DNA of 64,000 bases from Paracoccus yeei ATCC BAA-599 (GTDB taxonomy: Bacteria > Pseudomonadota > Alphaproteobacteria > Rhodobacterales > Rhodobacteraceae): positions 124,256-188,255 of the forward strand of contig NZ_JHWH01000002.1 in assembly GCF_000622145.1 (NCBI RefSeq), in the 5' to 3' direction. The number at the start of each line of letters is the position of its first letter. Positions within the stretch are counted from its first letter, which is position 1. This document shows positions 60,044 to 64,000 of the stretch, in pieces. The notes beneath the pieces are model-generated. The model did no database searches, was not told the DNA's origin, and saw only the letters and a list, made by a program, of their open reading frames with translations. The position numbers and the translations under genes were made by a program.

Positions 60044-60760
60044 ATGTTCTATGACCGCGTTAAGATTTCCGCCAACCCACGGAAATCCCTTAGCCCCACG
60101 GCAGATCTGCACCTGACTGGCGGCACCACGTCCTTTCGCAGACAGGGATTCTATGCCTCTCGGGGGAAACGCGTCCTGGACGTGACGGGCGCTATCGTCC
60201 TGCTGATCGTTTTCCTGCCGCTTATTCTGGCAGTCGCCCTGACGGTCGGCAGCCAGGGCAAGGGCATGTTCTTTGGCCACGCGCGCGTCGGCCAGAATGG
60301 CCGGGCGTTCCGCTGCCTCAAGTTCCGCACCATGGTTCCCGACGCCGAACAGCGCCTGCGCGACCTGCTGGAACGGGATGCGGTGGCGCGGCTGCAATGG
60401 CAGACCAGCCACAAGCTGGACAATGATCCGCGCATCACCCGGCTTGGCCACTTTCTGCGCCGTACCAGCCTGGACGAACTGCCCCAGCTTTGGAACGTGA
60501 TCCGCGGCGACATGAGCCTGGTCGGCCCGCGCCCCGTGACCGCCGCCGAACTGGTCGAGCGCTATCGCGATTCGGCCGTCGCCTATATGGCGGTGCGTCC
60601 CGGCCTGACCGGGCCCTGGCAGGTCAGCGGACGCAACAACATCTCGTATGAGGAACGCGTTCGGATCGACCGCAGCTATGCCATTTCCCATTCGCTGGGA
60701 CTGGACATGACCATCCTGGCGCGGACGGTTCTGGTGGTGCTGGGCGCTAACGGGAAGTAA
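60044..60760 (+). CDS. undecaprenyl-phosphate sugar transferase, ExoY-like
   Basis: A 238-residue member of the bacterial sugar transferase family that starts polysaccharide repeat assembly by placing a sugar phosphate on undecaprenyl phosphate. One membrane-embedded helix (VLDVTGAIVLLIVFLPLILAV, about residues 45-65) precedes the cytoplasmic catalytic domain with FRCLKFRTM, FLRRTSLDELPQLWNVIRGD, MSLVGPRPV and RPGLTGPWQVSGRN, all conserved. The size and lack of extra helices match ExoY rather than the longer WcaJ/WbaP. Galactose-1-phosphate is the substrate of ExoY itself; here the sugar is unknown. Confidence 0.94.
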   Translation: MFYDRVKISANPRKSLSPTADLHLTGGTTSFRRQGFYASRGKRVLDVTGAIVLLIVFLPLILAVALTVGSQGKGMFFGHARVGQNGRAFRCLKFRTMVPDAEQRLRDLLERDAVARLQWQTSHKLDNDPRITRLGHFLRRTSLDELPQLWNVIRGDMSLVGPRPVTAAELVERYRDSAVAYMAVRPGLTGPWQVSGRNNISYEERVRIDRSYAISHSLGLDMTILARTVLVVLGANGK

Positions 60761-60953
60761 GCTTGCCCCGGGCCTGCCGGCGTTCCCTGGCGTCGCGCCA
60801 GCCGTTCAGCAGCAGCATCGCCGTCAGCGCCACCAGATTGGCCGACAGGATCGCCGTCACAAGCGCCGCCAGCCAGCCCGCCCCGAAGTAGAGCGCGACG
60901 AACAGGCCCAGCGCCGTGCCCGCGATCAAACCTATGAGAAGAGCGCCTATCAT
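60747..60953 (-). CDS. small membrane protein, unknown
   Basis: A 68-residue protein with two hydrophobic helices (MIGALLIGLIAGTALGLFVAL and LAALVTAILSANLVALTAMLLL) and a basic C-terminal tail rich in arginine. No family was recognised. Its 3' end overlaps the end of the exoY-like gene by 14 bp on the opposite strand, and it diverges from the flippase gene. Clean start and good hydrophobic pattern make it plausible, but it is unsupported by similarity. Confidence 0.5.
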   Translation of the reverse strand: MIGALLIGLIAGTALGLFVALYFGAGWLAALVTAILSANLVALTAMLLLNGWRDARERRQARGKLTSR

Positions 60954-61042
60954 GATTCCTCAATCAAACCACGAACACGCGCGCGAAGCTAGCCGTTCCG
61001 GGCGAGCGGTCGCCTGCTTTGCGCGTCCGTGGAAACTATATC

Positions 61043-62395
61043 ATGGATGACGCCAAGGCGCCCCCTTCGCGTGAACATCGCGCGGGCCTGGTCGATTCGC
61101 TTTTGCTGATCGTCGCCCGGGTGGGTAGCAACCTACTGAGCCTGGCCTGGACGCTGCTTCTGGTGCGGCTGCTGGCGCCGCAGGCGGCGGGGGTGGCACT
61201 GCAGGCCATATCGGTGGCGCAGATTGCCTCGATCCTGATGACGCTGAACATGGAATCGGGTGCCATGCGCTGCATCGTGCCCGCGCGCGAACATGGCCGC
61301 ATGGCGCAGGCGGCGGGGTTCATCCGCGTCAACCGGCGGCTGGTGCTGTTCACCCTGCCGCTGCTGGCGCTGCTGGGAGCGGCGGCCTGGACGACCGGCC
61401 TGCTGCCCGCCGAGAACCCGCAGATGCTGGCCGCCATGGCGCTGGCCATGGTGCTGGTCGCGCTGGCCCGCCTGACGGCGCGCCACGCGACCGCCTTGGG
61501 CGTGATGCGCAAGGGGCTGCTGCCGCGCCTGCTGACCGGGCCGCTGGTGCTGACGCTGGGTCTGAGCCTGGCCTGGGCAGCGGGGGTCCCGCTGAAGCCC
61601 TGGCATGTGGTCGTGCTGTTCGCCCTGTCCGAAGGGCTGACCGTCCTGATCCAGAACGCCCTGCTGCGGGCGGATTTTGCCTTCCTGCGCGACACGCCGT
61701 CCGACAGCCGCGCATGGCGGGCATGGATGGGCCTGGGCCTGTGGCTGACGCCGGGGCTGGTGATGACGGAATATCGCAAGGCCATCCTGATCGCGACGGC
61801 GGGCCTCGCCCTGGGCGGGGCGCAGGTCAGCCTGTTCGCGGTCGCCTTCTCTATCGTCAATTTCATCAACTTCGGCGTGGTGGCCGTGGACGTGGCCTTC
61901 AGCCCCCGCATCGCGCAGGCGATGGCCGCCGATCAGCCGCGGCGCCGCGACCGTCTTCTGGCCAGTTCGGCCGCGATCAAGCTGGCGGGACTGGCCCTGG
62001 GCGTCGTGATCGTTCTGGTCCTTGGCACCATGGCGCTTGGCTGGTTCGGCCCCGAATATCGGGCGGCCCGGCCGGCACTGTTGATCCTGCTGCTGATCCC
62101 GGCGCTGTCGGTGGCCTTCGGCCCCGCCTCGGTGATCCTGGCGTCGCGCGGCAGCGGACGCGCGGATTTCGCCGGCAACCTGACCGGAGCGCTGGCCTGC
62201 CTTGTCGCGGTCCCGGCGCTGGGGGCGCTTTACGGTGTCACCGGCGCGGCGGCGGGGGCGGTGGCAAGCCACGGGCTTGGCCTTGCCGTGATGAACCTGC
62301 TGTGCCGCCGCCGGCTGGGCATCGACCCCAGCCTCACCTCGCTGCGCCACCTGGCCGGCAGCCGCGCCCGCCCCGGCGCACAGGTCGCGCCATGA
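61043..62395 (+). CDS. polysaccharide flippase, Wzx/MOP superfamily
   Basis: A 450-residue membrane protein with about 12 hydrophobic helices in the paired pattern of MOP-superfamily flippases. It begins LVDSLLLIVARVGSNLLSLAWTLLLVRLLAPQAAG, the usual first helix and loop. It should move lipid-linked repeat units across the inner membrane. ATG 61043 is preceded by GGAAAC. Its stop overlaps the next gene's start (ATGA), so it is coupled to the ExoA-like glycosyltransferase. Confidence 0.88.
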   Translation: MDDAKAPPSREHRAGLVDSLLLIVARVGSNLLSLAWTLLLVRLLAPQAAGVALQAISVAQIASILMTLNMESGAMRCIVPAREHGRMAQAAGFIRVNRRLVLFTLPLLALLGAAAWTTGLLPAENPQMLAAMALAMVLVALARLTARHATALGVMRKGLLPRLLTGPLVLTLGLSLAWAAGVPLKPWHVVVLFALSEGLTVLIQNALLRADFAFLRDTPSDSRAWRAWMGLGLWLTPGLVMTEYRKAILIATAGLALGGAQVSLFAVAFSIVNFINFGVVAVDVAFSPRIAQAMAADQPRRRDRLLASSAAIKLAGLALGVVIVLVLGTMALGWFGPEYRAARPALLILLLIPALSVAFGPASVILASRGSGRADFAGNLTGALACLVAVPALGALYGVTGAAAGAVASHGLGLAVMNLLCRRRLGIDPSLTSLRHLAGSRARPGAQVAP

Positions 62396-63447
62396 ACGCC
62401 CCCGCCCCCCTGCTGCGCGACACGCGCCTGACCGGCGACGAGGTGCTCATCGTCGTCCCCACCCTGAACGAGGAAGCCGCCATCGAGCCCTGCCTGCGCT
62501 CGCTTCTGGCGGGCGACCCCCGCCTGGCCCGCGCCGGCGTCGTCGTGGCCGACGGCGGCAGCACCGACCGGACCCGCGCCATCGTGCAGCGCCTGGCGGC
62601 CGAGTTCGCGAACCTGACGCTGATCGACAACCCGGGCCGGCTGCAATCGGCAGGCATCAACCACGCGGTGACGTCCTGCGCACGCCCCGGCCACCGCATC
62701 CTGCTGCGGGCCGATGCCCATGCGCTGTACCCGCCCGGCTATGCGATGCGCGCGGCCGAACTGCTGGTGGAAAAGCGCGCCGCCTCGGTCGTGGTGCCGA
62801 TGGATTCGCGGGGGATCGGCTGTTTCCAGAAAGCCGCCGCCTGGATCGTGGACACGCCGCTGGGGTCGGGCGGATCGGCCCATCGCGGCGGCCGCGCGTC
62901 GGGCCCGGTGGACCACGGCCACCACGCGGCCATGGACCTGGACTGGTTCCGCCGCGTCGGCGGCTATGACGCCGGCTTCAGCCATAACGAGGATGCCGAG
63001 CTGGACCACCGCCTGCGCCGCGCGGGCGGGCACATCTGGCTCGCGGCCGAGCTGCGGCTGGATTACTGGATGCGGCCCAGCCCCGCGCGGCTGGCGCGGC
63101 AATACTGGAACTATGGCCGGGGCCGGGCGCGCACGGTCTGCAAGCACGGGATGCGCCCGCGCCTGCGCCAGATCGCGCCAGCGGTGAACCTGGCGCTGAT
63201 CGCCCTGGGCGCGGCGCTGGCCGTCATCGGGCTTGCGGGGGGCCGGGCGTCCCTGACCGCGCTGGGGCTGGCGTGGCCCGCGCTTTACCTTGGCGTGCTG
63301 GCGCTGGCCTCGGCGGGCATGGCGATCCGGCATCGCAGCCTGTGCGGGCTTTGGGCGGGACCGGCGCTGGCCGCGATGCACCTGCCCTGGGGTGCCGGAT
63401 TTCTAAGCGGACTTTTGACATACAGGAGATTGCGCGATGCGCGTTGA
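62392..63447 (+). CDS. glycosyltransferase family 2, ExoA-like
   Basis: A 351-residue GT2 enzyme. The nucleotide-binding core starts VLIVVPTLNEEAAIEPCLRSLL (about residues 18-39), the DxD-like region is LLRADAHALYP (about 104-114), and the acceptor motif GYDAGFSHNEDAELDHRLRRAG (about 190-211) includes the catalytic ED. Two or three C-terminal membrane helices follow (about 265-335). The domain arrangement matches ExoA of succinoglycan synthesis. It adds a sugar to the lipid-linked oligosaccharide on the cytoplasmic side. Confidence 0.92.
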   Translation: MNAPAPLLRDTRLTGDEVLIVVPTLNEEAAIEPCLRSLLAGDPRLARAGVVVADGGSTDRTRAIVQRLAAEFANLTLIDNPGRLQSAGINHAVTSCARPGHRILLRADAHALYPPGYAMRAAELLVEKRAASVVVPMDSRGIGCFQKAAAWIVDTPLGSGGSAHRGGRASGPVDHGHHAAMDLDWFRRVGGYDAGFSHNEDAELDHRLRRAGGHIWLAAELRLDYWMRPSPARLARQYWNYGRGRARTVCKHGMRPRLRQIAPAVNLALIALGAALAVIGLAGGRASLTALGLAWPALYLGVLALASAGMAIRHRSLCGLWAGPALAAMHLPWGAGFLSGLLTYRRLRDAR

Positions 63448-64000
63448 CATCGTCATGTGCACCTTTCGCCGGCCCAAGGTGGTCGAGACGATCCGAAGCA
63501 TCGGCCAGCAGCGCGGCACCGAGGGCCTGTCGCTGCGCCTCGTCGTCGCGGACAACGACGACACCGACAGCGCCCGCGCCCTGGTCGAGGACGCCGGCCG
63601 CGCCCTGCCCTTTCCGCTGGTTTATGTCCACGCGCCCGCCCGCAACATCTCGGTCGCGCGCAACGCCTGCCTGGACGCGGCAAGTGCCGGCGGGGCCGAA
63701 TGGGTCGCCAGCCTTGACGACGACGAATGGGTCGATCCCGACTGGCTGGCCGAGATCCTGCGGGCCGCCCGCGACGCCGGGGCAGACGGCGCCTTTGGCA
63801 AGGTTCAGGCCATCTACCCCCCCGAGGCGCCCGCCTGGGTTTCGGCCCTGGATTTCCATTCCTCCCACCCCGAACGCATGAAGCCGCCGATCCAGACCGG
63901 CAACAGCGGCAATGTCGTGCTGCGGTGGGCGGGCACGGCCTGGCAGGATCAGCGCTATGACCTGCGGCGGGGAACGACCGGGGGCGAGGACACGGAATTC
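63437..64000 (+). CDS. glycosyltransferase family 2, cut by right edge
   Basis: The first 188 residues of a GT2 enzyme: VDIVMCTFRRPKVVETIRSI at the start, the sugar-nucleotide metal motif in VASLDDDEWVDPDWLAEIL near residue 90 and a TGNSGNVVLRW acceptor region. The frame is open at the end of the window, with a GGEDTEF motif that is the usual catalytic ED position. An AGGAG site lies 9 bp before ATG 63437, which is 11 bp inside the ExoA-like gene. Confidence 0.9.
   Translation, partial: MRVDIVMCTFRRPKVVETIRSIGQQRGTEGLSLRLVVADNDDTDSARALVEDAGRALPFPLVYVHAPARNISVARNACLDAASAGGAEWVASLDDDEWVDPDWLAEILRAARDAGADGAFGKVQAIYPPEAPAWVSALDFHSSHPERMKPPIQTGNSGNVVLRWAGTAWQDQRYDLRRGTTGGEDTEF

Overview
The window reads as chromosome of a high-GC alphaproteobacterium of the Rhodobacteraceae, most likely Paracoccus or a close relative. 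The evidence is the 16S rRNA 5' third at the left edge (Paracoccus/Rhodobacter-type sequence around the universal CTCCTACGGGAGGCAGCAG site), strongly GC-biased third codon positions, gene families typical of the group (LdtR-type MarR, DUF6525, DUF1127-like, class Ib nrd operon) and many ATGA stop/start overlaps. No phage, insertion sequence, CRISPR array or tRNA was seen.

Layout. 1-346: 5' end of a 16S rRNA gene on the minus strand, with leader stems and a candidate promoter to about 569. 839-2377: a COG0523 zinc GTPase and a small Cys-rich DUF6525 protein behind a near-perfect Zur box. 2465-9013: housekeeping and amino-acid metabolism (HypT-like LysR, aspartase, GcvA-like LysR, DUF1127-like peptide, aspartate aminotransferase, SdhE, LdtR, glyoxalase I). 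9139-16172: type II NADH dehydrogenase diverging from nrdHIEF with candidate NrdR boxes, then a MOSC protein and pyridoxal kinase. 16238-18538: Tex. 18608-23177: dctBD diverging from dctA. 23427-29859: fructose PTS operon fruBKA with divergent LacI-type fruR and two operator copies.

29910-41107 is a catabolic operon of about 11 kb on the minus strand: a GntR repressor, a TRAP transporter (dctPQM), an idonate/sorbitol-type dehydrogenase, uxuA, uxuB, one continuous frame joining a UxaB-like reductase to an LgoD-like dehydrogenase, and uxaA. Together they would import hexuronates or aldonates and convert them to 2-keto-3-deoxygluconate. 41174-43292 holds an Ldh-family dehydrogenase and a divergent GntR regulator with two DNA-binding domains. 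43296-48452 is a malonate cluster (matR, matC, matA, matB): uptake, activation to malonyl-CoA and decarboxylation to acetyl-CoA.

48682-64000 is surface-polysaccharide territory: a GT61 glycosyltransferase, a PAS hybrid histidine kinase with two receiver domains, then a minus-strand operon (PIG-L deacetylase, sulfotransferase, Wzy-like polymerase, second sulfotransferase, Wzc-like protein whose kinase domain is degenerate). Facing it on the plus strand are an ExoY-like initiating transferase, a flippase, an ExoA-like glycosyltransferase and a second GT2 cut by the right edge. A lower-GC, hairpin-rich divergent region of about 490 bp separates the two arms. The set suggests a sulfated, possibly partly de-N-acetylated exopolysaccharide.

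The most interesting points are the DctD regulator without GAFTGA, the fused UxaB-LgoD frame, the Zur-linked Cys-rich small protein, the sulfated polysaccharide locus with a kinase-dead Wzc, and a dispersed roughly 23-bp motif found in six intergenic gaps.
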